Shown here in pieces: positions 18,274 to 27,700 of a stretch of 64,000 bases of DNA; position 1 is the first letter of the stretch; every line of letters begins with the position of its first letter. The notes beneath the pieces were generated by a model. That model saw nothing but the letters and a program-made list of their open reading frames with translations. It searched no databases and was not told the DNA's origin. This DNA comes from Lachnospiraceae bacterium (GTDB lineage: Bacteria; Bacillota; Clostridia; Lachnospirales; Lachnospiraceae), in assembly GCA_017511045.1 (NCBI GenBank), contig JAFWLM010000080.1, forward strand, positions 107,706-171,705, given 5' to 3'. Made by a program: the position numbers and the translations under genes.

Positions 18274-18345
18274 TAATCCAATCTCCTTAAATACTGCTTT
18301 ATAAATGTTTGCGTTATTATAGCATATGGGCATTGGCTTTGCGAC

Positions 18346-18378
18346 AATTAAAAAGAACCGGACAGAACCGGTTCTTTT
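18346..18378. terminator. Terminator of rpsU
   Basis: AAAAGAACCGG (18351-18361) pairs with CCGGTTCTTTT (18368-18378), followed on the minus strand by TTTTTAATT. It sits 7 nt after the rpsU stop. The A/T-flanked stem could also work in the other direction. Confidence 0.88.
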
Positions 18379-18384
18379 AAAATC

Positions 18385-18561
18385 TTAGTTATATTTGCGC
18401 TTACGAGCAGCTTCAGACTTTTTCTTACGTCTTACGCTTGGCTTCTCGTAATGCTCTCTTTTACGAATCTCCTGCTGAATGCCGGCTTTCGCACAATTTC
18501 TCTTGAAACGACGAAGAGCGCTGTCTAAAGATTCGCCTTCTTTTACGATCACATTTGACAT
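18385..18561 (-). CDS. rpsU: Small ribosomal subunit protein bS21
   Basis: A 58-residue basic protein read from ATG 18561: [21 protein letters not shown] and ending in [13 protein letters not shown], the typical bS21 sequence and length. It is monocistronic, with a near-consensus promoter about 57 nt upstream and a terminator directly after the stop. GGAGG lies about 14 nt before the start, a rather long spacing. Confidence 0.97.
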   Translation of the reverse strand: MSNVIVKEGESLDSALRRFKRNCAKAGIQQEIRKREHYEKPSVRRKKKSEAARKRKYN

Positions 18562-18617
18562 AAGCTTCGAACTAACCTCCCTCCGATTATGGAATCTTTC
18601 CGCTTACGCGCTTGATT

Positions 18618-18646
18618 ATTATAGCAACACCATTTTACAGCGTCAA
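18618..18646 (-). promoter_or_regulatory. Promoter of rpsU
   Basis: Minus strand TTGACG (18646-18641), 17-nt spacer, TATAAT (18623-18618): nearly perfect sigma-A consensus, 57 nt before the rpsU start. Confidence 0.88.
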
Positions 18647-18672
18647 GAAGAATCTGCAAAAATAAAGCGCGA

Positions 18673-19617
18673 TTAATCCTGTTTCTTCCGTTTCATTGCT
18701 GCAACGATGACCGCTATGATGATCGCGATCGCGGCTGCGATCCCTACTCCGCCTAAGATCCACGGAAGTGCGGATCCATGGGAGGCCTGTGGCGGTTTGT
18801 TATCCGGGATCACGTCATTTCCGCCATTGCTTCCGCCCTGGCCTTCGCTTCCGTTTCCGTTCTCTCCGCCGTTCGCCATCGGCACATTTCCGCCGTCGAT
18901 ATCGATCAGCTCCTGTGTCCCTTCCGGGTTCTGCGGCAATGCGCCTCCGTTCAGGCCCGTTCCCGGCATTGCGGCTCCGGCTCCTGCTCCGCCTGCGCCT
19001 TCAGCGCCCTCTTCCGTTCCTTCGCCCTGGATCTCCCTCGGCGCCACGGACTGGTATACGAAGGTAAAGACGTTGTCCGCTGCATTTCCCGAGAGCTGCT
19101 TCGTCAGGTTATACGCCTGCGGGAAGTAGCCTTCCACATAGCGGTAGGCGATCACCGGATTGTCCCCGACGTTTCCATAGAACGTCTGTGACGGGCTCAG
19201 TTCATTCCCGTTGGCATCCACGTAGTTGACCGTGTATGCAACGGAACTTCCGAGCATCGCATACGCCACCACATAGTCTGCATCTCCTGTGACTGTAATG
19301 GCTGAGAGCTGCGGATGCTCCGGGTCGTAATTATCTTTTCCGCTTTCACGGATCCCTTTCACATAATACTTGTTTCCGTTACTCAGCTGTACCGAGCCGA
19401 AGTCGAACGCGATCTTATCGCCCGGTTTCTTGTCCTTATAGACGAGTACCGACTCGCCGCCGCTGAAGCTGCCTTCCTTGCCTGCATAGATGCGGACGGT
19501 ATAGGTGTAGCCTTCATCGTCTGCCGCCTTTGTAAGTGAGGTCGGGATCAGCATGCTGACGGCCAGTACAGCCGCTGCGATCACTGTGATCAGCAGGAGG
19601 GTCCTTCTCTTCTTCAT
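18673..19617 (-). CDS. Secreted, membrane-anchored protein with MucBP-like module
   Basis: A 314-residue exported protein. It has a signal peptide (about residues 1-31, ...LTKAADD), a beta-rich region (about 35-195) including a MucBP-like unit (VAYTVNYVDANGNELSPSQTF), a Gly/Asn/Pro-rich spacer (about 200-280) and a C-terminal membrane helix (about 284-308) ending KRKKQD. There is no LPXTG motif, so it is anchored by the helix itself. It overlaps the upstream gene by 4 nt and is the last gene of the giant-adhesin operon. Its codons and bases are GC-rich compared with the chromosome around it. Confidence 0.82.
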   Translation of the reverse strand: MKKRRTLLLITVIAAAVLAVSMLIPTSLTKAADDEGYTYTVRIYAGKEGSFSGGESVLVYKDKKPGDKIAFDFGSVQLSNGNKYYVKGIRESGKDNYDPEHPQLSAITVTGDADYVVAYAMLGSSVAYTVNYVDANGNELSPSQTFYGNVGDNPVIAYRYVEGYFPQAYNLTKQLSGNAADNVFTFVYQSVAPREIQGEGTEEGAEGAGGAGAGAAMPGTGLNGGALPQNPEGTQELIDIDGGNVPMANGGENGNGSEGQGGSNGGNDVIPDNKPPQASHGSALPWILGGVGIAAAIAIIIAVIVAAMKRKKQD

Positions 19618-20402
19618 CTCCGTGCCCTCCTTCCGTTTTCATCCTTCCTTCTTCTCGTATAGAAGATCACAAGGAACACTACAAGCACAGCTGCCACGAT
19701 CATGAGGATGATATAGAACAGCAGGTTGTTCGTATCCCCGGTCTTCACGGTGCTCTTCACTTCCTTCGTTGCCGGGAACTCCACGGCAAAGTTCAGTTTC
19801 AGGTCCGCGACCGTATCCTGGTAGTTGTTGCCCTGGGTCTCGCCGTCTAAGAGCACACGGAGCTCCACGAGCCCTTTCGTCCCCGCTTTCATCTGGTCCA
19901 GCAGGAACCAGTTCTTAAGGCTGTCCGTTGCCTCGTTCAGGCCTGCCCCTGCAGGGCTTGCCGTATCGCCGCCCACCGTATCGGAATCGAACAGGGTCTT
20001 GACCGTTCCGTCCGGAGCGGTATACGTGAGCTTATAGGTATAGCCGCCTCCTGCGGTCCCCTTGTTCGCGCTCTTGTCCTCTAACGATTTCAGCACTTCG
20101 TTCTCCATGTACCAGTCGACCGTATCGTTATACTCGTTATTGACTGTGATCTTAATGACTGCCTCATCTCCAGGCTGCATTCCGGAGACTGTCTGGTTGA
20201 TCTGCCCTGAAGAGAAGTTGCTCTCCATCTTCCCCGCCTTATTCAGCGTCACCGTCCAGCCCGGATCTTCTGCCGGCAGGACATCCGCAAGCGCCGGGAA
20301 GGCCATGGACGCTGCAAGGATCACACAGAGGAAAATCCCGAAGATTCCTGCTTTTCTTTTCTGATTGTTCTTTTTCATTGTATTCTTCCTGTCGTTTCTC
20401 AT
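19614..20402 (-). CDS. Exported protein with sortase-type C-terminal signal
   Basis: A 262-residue protein from ATG 20402, chosen because AGGAGG lies 7 nt upstream; an ATG at 20465 would overlap the preceding gene. It has a signal peptide (...MAFPALADVLP), a beta-sandwich-like middle (about 45-220) and a C-terminus made of VKTGDTNN, a 24-residue hydrophobic helix and TRRRKDENGRR. VKTGD plus helix plus arginines has the layout of a cell-wall sorting signal, though it departs from LPXTG. No sortase gene is in the window. It may be an adaptor or minor pilin for the giant protein encoded upstream (inference). Confidence 0.8.
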   Translation of the reverse strand: MRNDRKNTMKKNNQKRKAGIFGIFLCVILAASMAFPALADVLPAEDPGWTVTLNKAGKMESNFSSGQINQTVSGMQPGDEAVIKITVNNEYNDTVDWYMENEVLKSLEDKSANKGTAGGGYTYKLTYTAPDGTVKTLFDSDTVGGDTASPAGAGLNEATDSLKNWFLLDQMKAGTKGLVELRVLLDGETQGNNYQDTVADLKLNFAVEFPATKEVKSTVKTGDTNNLLFYIILMIVAAVLVVFLVIFYTRRRKDENGRRARR

Positions 20403-20416
20403 GACGCACCTCCTCA

Positions 20417-21172
20417 TCAGTTCAGACTCAGAGTATCGCCTGAAATACTTGCATCGATTCCCCATGCACTCTTGATGGCGTCTTGCGCGTTATGGTCCTG
20501 TACGGCATCTGCCGTGATCTCGACACAGAACTGCACGCCGTCATATTTGTAGGTCGTGATGATCGTATTGTCTTCCACCGTCTGTGAGACCTCGGTTGCC
20601 AGCTCATTGCTGATCGCGACGGACTTCGTGAACGGGGCGCTCGTCTCTCCTGCGCTAAGCAGGGAGCTGTAGTACAGGATCGTCCGCTCTTTCGTCTTTG
20701 AGTCCGCATCCGGATCCTCGATCCAGCCGCCTTCCGTATTCAGCTCGAGCTCGATCATCTCCGGGGTAAGAAGGTTCGTCTTCTTCCCGTCTTTATCCAG
20801 CCAGTAGCGGTAGATCTCCACACGCACGAACTCACCGATCGTTCCGGTATTTTTCAGCGCCAGCTCTTCCTGATATTTTTTCTCGAATACGATATTGTCC
20901 GGCAGCCCGCTCAGTAATCCGCTCTTATCTTTCGTCGACCAGGTCCCGTCGGCCTTCTCTTTGTTGTAGTTGCGGTATGCGACTTCTTCCCCGTTTTCCA
21001 GCAGGGTCAGTCCGATATCATCCAGCCGCACCTCGGAGGTATAATCCGGGGAGAATTCGGTCAGCGCTGCCCTTGCGCTTCCGATGCCCGCTGTCAGGAA
21101 CAGCACGGCTGCTATCAGGGCCAGGACGGTATAGAAGACCGGTGATCTCCAGAACTGTTTCTTCTTCATCAC
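20417..21172 (-). CDS. Exported protein of unknown function (TasA/pilin-like operon member)
   Basis: A 251-residue protein with an N-terminal hydrophobic segment (about 12-35, VFYTVLALIAAVLFLTAGIGSARAAL) and no C-terminal anchor. The remainder is predominantly beta-like and acidic: GEFVRVEIYRYWLDKDGKKT and ILYYSSLLSAGETSAPFTKSV resemble statements found in SipW-dependent TasA/camelysin-type proteins, but identity is too low for me to be sure. It overlaps the upstream gene by 4 nt (ATGA). Function unknown; a structural or fibre component is likely. Confidence 0.75.
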   Translation of the reverse strand: MMKKKQFWRSPVFYTVLALIAAVLFLTAGIGSARAALTEFSPDYTSEVRLDDIGLTLLENGEEVAYRNYNKEKADGTWSTKDKSGLLSGLPDNIVFEKKYQEELALKNTGTIGEFVRVEIYRYWLDKDGKKTNLLTPEMIELELNTEGGWIEDPDADSKTKERTILYYSSLLSAGETSAPFTKSVAISNELATEVSQTVEDNTIITTYKYDGVQFCVEITADAVQDHNAQDAIKSAWGIDASISGDTLSLN

Positions 21173-21720
21173 TCTCCACCTCCTGTTTCCGTATTCGTGG
21201 CCGCTTTGCTCCAGTCTTCTGCACTGTATGGAACATACCGGATGTTTCCATCCTCATCCTCTCCGTCCTGCACGGCAGGGATCGTCTCATACACCACAAC
21301 GACATTGAAGTTCTTTCCGTCTTCCGCTGTCGGCGGATTGCCCTCTTTATCTGTGATCGTGACAGACAGGACGGAAGTGTTTCCTCCCGGGGCCACCGGG
21401 GCACTGAAGTAATACCAGCCGCCTTCATCTGCAGCCTCGCTCCAGCCTTCTCCGCCATACGCAAGGCCGTACTCACTTCCGGCAAAGGCCTGTGCCCTTA
21501 CCCAGACAGCCTGTGCGGAATCGGGACTGTTCGAGACCGTGATCTCTTTTTTCCAGTCCGAATAGTCCTCTTTCATTGTCGTCGTGTCTCCCAGGTGGAT
21601 CGTTTTCCCGCCTTTCGCCTCCACGTAGGTCGTGAAGTATGCATAGGCTTTTCCGATTCCCGCCGCAGCCACTGCGGTCAGCAGTATGGCTGCGATTCCA
21701 AGAAGGATCTTTTTTCTCAT
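21169..21720 (-). CDS. TasA/camelysin-like exported protein
   Basis: A 183-residue protein from ATG 21720 (MRKKILLGIA), with AGAGG 8 nt upstream; in-frame ATGs at 21735 and 21762 are possible. The N-terminus IAAILLTAVAAAGIGKAYAYFTT resembles signal peptides cleaved by SipW-type peptidases (hydrophobic run then G-x-x-x-A-Y-F-T). The body is beta-rich with VWVRAQAFAGSEYG and ends in an acidic tail without anchor. Such proteins form extracellular fibres in Bacillus; no sipW is in the window. It lies 54 nt after the giant gene. Confidence 0.75.
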   Translation of the reverse strand: MRKKILLGIAAILLTAVAAAGIGKAYAYFTTYVEAKGGKTIHLGDTTTMKEDYSDWKKEITVSNSPDSAQAVWVRAQAFAGSEYGLAYGGEGWSEAADEGGWYYFSAPVAPGGNTSVLSVTITDKEGNPPTAEDGKNFNVVVVYETIPAVQDGEDEDGNIRYVPYSAEDWSKAATNTETGGGE

Positions 21721-21774
21721 GTCATAACCTCTCATATGCTGATTCTGGTCGGTTGTTTTCATCTTTGTTCTTTC

Positions 21775-24700
21775 TTATTCCTTATCGCCACCGGTTTCCT
21801 GGGCATAGCTCTGCTCTGCCTTGTCTGCATCCGTGATCGTGTTCGTGACGGAGCCGCCGCCTTTGTAGGTGTCGTTGTAGGTATTCGTGAATTCCGCCTT
21901 GGTCACTTCTGCCTCCTCGGTCGATTTATCATCTTTCACGATCGTTACCTCCCGGACACTGTCACCGGAGATCGTATAATTGCCGCCGGCATAAATCTCC
22001 TCGACGTGTGCAACGGAGCCGGCCGGCAGATCACCGATCTCATAGGTCTGCGTTCCGCCCTCGGTAAATACCAGCGTCACGACATCGCTGTAGATGACCT
22101 CGTCATTCGGTGCAGTGATATCCACGCGGAAGATAAAGCTTGCAGGATCAATTCGGTTTCCGAAGTCCACCTGCTCATGCAGGTCCAGGGTCTTGACGAT
22201 CTGAAGGCTGCCCTTTTGATATTCATTGGTGAATTCCGGAGGCGTCTGGCGTTCTTCTTCCGTCTCGCCTGCATACTCTACTACCGCGGTCATCGTTCCG
22301 TTTCCGTTATCCTTGACTGTAACGTCGACGCGTTCTTTATGGTCGTCATAAAGGATGTTTGCATCTTCTCCCGGAACTTCCTCGATGTAGTAGATGAAAC
22401 GTTTTCCGTCATCTTCCAGGGTATAATGCAGTGTCGTGAACTGAATGGTCCCGTCCGTTGCGGCATAGACCGTCTCGATCTCTTCGCCGCTGCTGTCTGT
22501 CAGGCGGAACTCGAACTGTTCAGGCTGGATCTCGCCAAGCTCAAAGACTTTTTTAGCCTCGATCTGGGCGCCTGTTCCGCCTTCTGTATCGGTCCGGCTG
22601 TTATACGCATTTTCAAATGCTGCTTCCGCTGTCTCACCTGCAAGGATCGTTCCTTCGTTATTCTCTTCTTTAACTAACTCGAAGCCGTCTGTCGGAACTT
22701 CAACTACGATATATTTACTCTGATGCGGGAGGCCTGTAACTGTAAAGCTCTCGCCGCCCTTCATTGTGATAGATCCTCCGCTTACAATTGTCTTCTCACT
22801 TCCATCCGACATGGTAACCGGATACGTCTCCTTCAACTCATTACCATGGCTGTCATACAAGCGGAGAACAAAGACAAAGTCCATATCCATCGATGCCTGT
22901 GAAGCATTACTCAGCGTCTTTGAGACTTTCAAATTGCCGCCGCTCATCTCATTAATGAAATGGGCATCGTCATCATCGTAGAACACCTGAGTATTCAAAC
23001 GTCCGTCTCCCCTGTCTGTCACCAGGATTGTCACGTTTTCCTCGTGCTCATCATAATTGATTGACGAGTCGTTACCTTTAACTTCTCTGATCTTATATTG
23101 ATATACACCCTGATGGTCGAAGCTGAGCGAACTGAATCTTACAGGTGCAGTTCCGTACCATGGGTTATCCACAGCCTCTTCATCTTCACCTGCGATCTGC
23201 TCTGCCTCATCCACTGCAGAGTTGACTGCCGTCTCAAGAACTTCTCCATACTTCTCGGAATCGGCATTATCATCGATCAGCTGGAACGAGAACTGGCCGG
23301 CACTCATGGTCTCTCCCTGGAGTGTTTTGTGCGCCGTCAGATCTGCTGATCCTGTTGCACTATACTTGTTAGTAGCTTTTATGTTGATACGTTCTGCAGA
23401 AAGAATGGTTCCCTTCGCATTTTCGATATCTCCGACAAGCTCCCAGCCGTCAGGAAGATCCACTTCAGTGATCTCATAGGTGGTTCCTGCCGGAAGCGAC
23501 GGGAATATGATAGTTTCACCCGCTTTGCATGTTACTGTATATTCACCATTTGATGGCTCTGACGTTTGAGTATCATCAATGCTATACCACTGTGCATACA
23601 AGGTAACTGTTTTGCCGTCATCTCCTATGGAGTTAATTGTCTGGCCATCACCGTAGTTAGTGCCGCTTCCATTCTTTTCCGTATTCCAGCCTATGAAGAT
23701 GGAATTCTCCTTACTAAACTGGTTCACCGGAAGCTTCTTGCTGACACCTCCAAGCATGGCAATGTCCGCCATCTCTCCTTCACCACCGTTTGCGTCAAAT
23801 GCCAGCGTATACCGCGTACGGTCATAATAGAATTTGACGATCTTATTGCTGTTCATGGTGACCGGTAATGATGTATCTGGTTCACCTGTTTTAAATCCGA
23901 TATAACTGTGCGGTTCTGCCGTCGCCTCTGCGTCTATGTCATATGCAGTGCGTTCCACCGCAACAGGGCCGTCATATTCGCCGGATCCGTCTGCTTTCTC
24001 CAGATAATGCTGTACCGTCAGCGAAGCCTTCTGCGACGGGTCGAGATACTGCGCGTAAAGCGTGATCTTATCGCCCGGCTGTGCTTTAAAGTCTGCACCT
24101 TCTGCAACATCCGCAAATACATCGCCGCTGCCATCCGGTTCGGTCGTCCAGTTGAGGAACTCATAGCCACCCGGCATGCTTGCTGTCGGAAGTTCCACCG
24201 TATCTTCAGGACCGTTTACGATCTGCCACTGTTTTTCTGTATAACCGCCATTCGCATCAAAGTGAAGCAGGAACGCATCCTCACTCATCCAGATGGCATA
24301 TAATGTGATTTCCTGACCGAAAGCCGCATCCGTAAATGCATCACAATCACCATATTCAGGAACTACACCATTCGAATCTGTTGTCCAACCGGCAAAGACC
24401 AATTCGTTTTGATAAGTACACGGAGGTAAGGTTAACCCATCTGTGGAGCTTACCTGAATTGACTCCATGGTTCCTGTTGCATTGTCATCATTCTTATCGA
24501 AATGAATCGTAAAGAACAATGGTGTAATCCTTGCATATCCATTTCCACTATGACCGGTTTCATTTCCTCCGGTAGGTTTTGGCATGCTGGCATTTCCGGC
24601 TTTCATAACAGGGTCACTAAAGACCATTCCCGAATAATGGTTCGGCTGTCCGGTATGGATAATATTCCCTGAAGTGGATTCTTCAGATATCGCATCACAC

Positions 24701-27700
24701 CCCGGATAACCGGAAATAAAGGATGAACCGCCGGCAGCAGACTGGGAATGCATAGATCCGCCGCCGCCATAATAACCGCTTCCGCCTCCGGCACTGGCCC
24801 AAAAATCATTTTCTCCATTACCGCGTCCAAACCCGGCAACTCTCTGTTTAGCCCCTTGGATTGGTCCGGATGGGTTGTTTGAAGGAAATGTACCAGCATA
24901 TCCCGGATAATTTTGGCCGCCACCAATTCCCGGACTTCCATGCATATACCAATACCCTGTTCCGTTAATTCCCACAAGTCCTCCGGCTGCACCGCCATTG
25001 TATCTTCCGGTATTATCTGCTGCGCCACCTCCGGCGCCAGCAACCATAATACGGGACTTGAGCGAGCTGAAGTTGTTCCATGCACCTCCTGTAAGCCGGA
25101 AGTCTGTTGCACCGCCTCCTGAGCCATAACTACGACCTGAGTTACTTTCTGGCCACTGCAGATTACCGGCACCTCCTCCGCCATTCCATCCTGGCGTTGC
25201 TTTTCTCTGTGGATTGCTTGTACCGGTTGCCTTTCCCCCAGGAGTAGACTGTCCGGCTCCTCCAACATAAACATAAATTACCTGTCCGGCATTAAGATAA
25301 ATATTACCTGAAGTATACCCGCCTTTACCTCCTGAAATACCACTATATGTAACAGCATTTCCGCCTTGTGCACCCCATGCTTCCAATTTGTAGTATCCCG
25401 AATACGGAGCAGTAAATGTCTGAGGTGCCCCGGTATAGCCAAAATTCACCGGTTGCGGATCTATGCTTCCGGTTGCGCCAAGATTCATCGGAGCGCGTGA
25501 AGGAGCTCCCTTAAGCATTTGACTGAACAGTTTGACTTCATTGCTTTCTATAGATGGAATGGTACCGGCACTCAACAATGATCGGCCACCATTGCCCGCT
25601 GCTTTAGAGCTCGGATCATAAGCCGGTGTCGGTTCCGGAGTTGCAGGATTTTCACTAGTTTTAGTGAAATACATTGCTGAGCCGGTATCATCAAGCGGCA
25701 TTCCGGCCTCGTTGGTCAGTTTCACTTTGAATGTGAACTCAGCATCCTTGTTTGCTTCCGTCAGTCCGTTACCGACCTTCTCGATCTGAAGTGAGCCGGG
25801 AACAGTCGTATTCAGGAACTGCATAGCCTGGACATCCTTGCCATCTTTCGTATACTTGACGCTTTCAACATTCAGATTGATATTGCCGTCAACTTCTGTC
25901 TGCTTAACAACAACAGTGATATCGTAAACACTGTCATCAAATTTGATCTTCCTGAGTTCATCCTCATCCGTAACCCAATTGATCGTTTTGTCTGCATTAA
26001 CTGACTCCACCAGTCCCTGCACTTCTTTCAGTGTGTAGGTATAGGTGCCGGGCTGCGTATACACCTCACTCTTCTGGATGAATCCGCCGGCTTCATTTAC
26101 AATTATTTTCTTCTGACCCTGCGAATCACTGCCTTCTGTGGTATTTGTCAGTTCAAAAGCAAACCTGCCTGCCTGGGCTGCTTTCCCATCAAGGAGTTTA
26201 CTTCCAAAGAGCGTAGCCGTTGCTTTGCCCGGCTCATACTTATTGTTCATGACAGCATGAGCGGTATCAACAGACGGAACTTCCCCGACGGAATTTTCAG
26301 CTTCCAGTGTCCATCCGGACGGAACTGCTTCCGTGATTTGATACAAGGTACCAGCCGGAAGATCCTTGACCGTCAGTTTCTGACCTGCCTTCAGAGTAAA
26401 TGTGAAGCTGCCATTCTCATCAAGTTCTACCTCTGTTTCTTTCTTTTCGTCTTCTGTAAGTGCAGTGGGCTTATTACCGGCACTGTACTCCTGCTGTCCG
26501 TCTGCACCCTCTGAAAGCTGCACTGTAATCTTCTCCGGGAGTTCATCCCCGATCAGTGTCACCGTAAAGTTAAATTGCAGATCGCCATCCGGTTCCTGAT
26601 CGTCCCAGGTAGTTATTTTTGTGATATCCAGATTACCCGGTTCTAGTTTATTGACAAATACCGGGAGTTCATCTGTTTTTTCCACCTTGACATAGCCGTC
26701 CTGACCATCGTCTTTTACTTTTACATTGGTCTGAGTGATAGCCAGCGTTCCGTCTCCATTGTCCGCGATACTGAGTTCATAGCCCTTCAGGGAATCATCA
26801 TAACGAACAGAAGGATCATCGCCTTCAACTTCTCTGGCTACATAAAGATAGGTCTTTCCAACATCTGTTTCATCGAACTCCAGGGAATCCCACAGAATCA
26901 AACCGTTTTCATCATTCTTCTTTTCCTGCAGCTTCGTCCAGACACCGTCTTCGTCCATACCCAATAATTCGAACGTAAACTGGTCTTTTGCAAGTTCAAC
27001 TCCCGGAAGCTGTTTCCATGCTCTCATAACAATGCTACCTTCCGCATGGTATTCATTCTCAAACAGCACATCATCCGGAATCTTGGTGAGTTCGTTGCCA
27101 TCTGCATCCTTGTATACAGGAGTACAAGTCATCGTACCGTCACCATTATCGGTCACGCTTACTTCCACCGTATATTTCTTCGTATCATAGGTATATCCCG
27201 GTTTTGCTTTGTCGATCTCGCGGATCTCATAAATGTAGGTTTTGCCATGATCCGCCTCTGTATAGCGAAGCGTACCAAACTTAGCAATCCCGTCTAAATC
27301 TGCCGATGCTGTTAAAACCTGTCCTTTTTTCGGAGAATCTTCCGTGATATCTTCCAGTTCAAAGCTGAACTGGTATCTGCTCATAGTTCTACCGGTAAGT
27401 GTCTTCTTTAAAGAGACATTCTGAGCACCTTCCGCACTGTATTTATTCGTAAATGATGCTTTAGCCTCTGCCCCGGCGCGTATACTTCCGCCCAGTCCAT
27501 CACTGCTTACCAGCCTGAAGCCATCGACCGGTACCTCAGCCACCTCATATTTGCTCTCAGATGGGATGTCCAGCAGATCCAGCACCTGACCACCTTTCAG
27601 CGCAAATGTGTTGCCGTTTCCTAAGGTTCCATCAGGAGTTGAAGGTGTACTGTCTTCTGAGACGTCCTCACCTTCTGCCAGTTTATAATAGCTGACACTC

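Noticed and set aside
20977-22677. A 566-codon open frame on the plus strand across the surface locus
   Set aside because: It lies antisense to three well-supported exported-protein genes in a GC-rich stretch where stops are rare; its translation is Arg/Cys/Phe-rich with no domain.
24603-25274. A 223-codon minus-strand frame inside the giant adhesin
   Set aside because: It is an out-of-frame reading of the glycine-rich domain; the in-frame product has clear domain structure.
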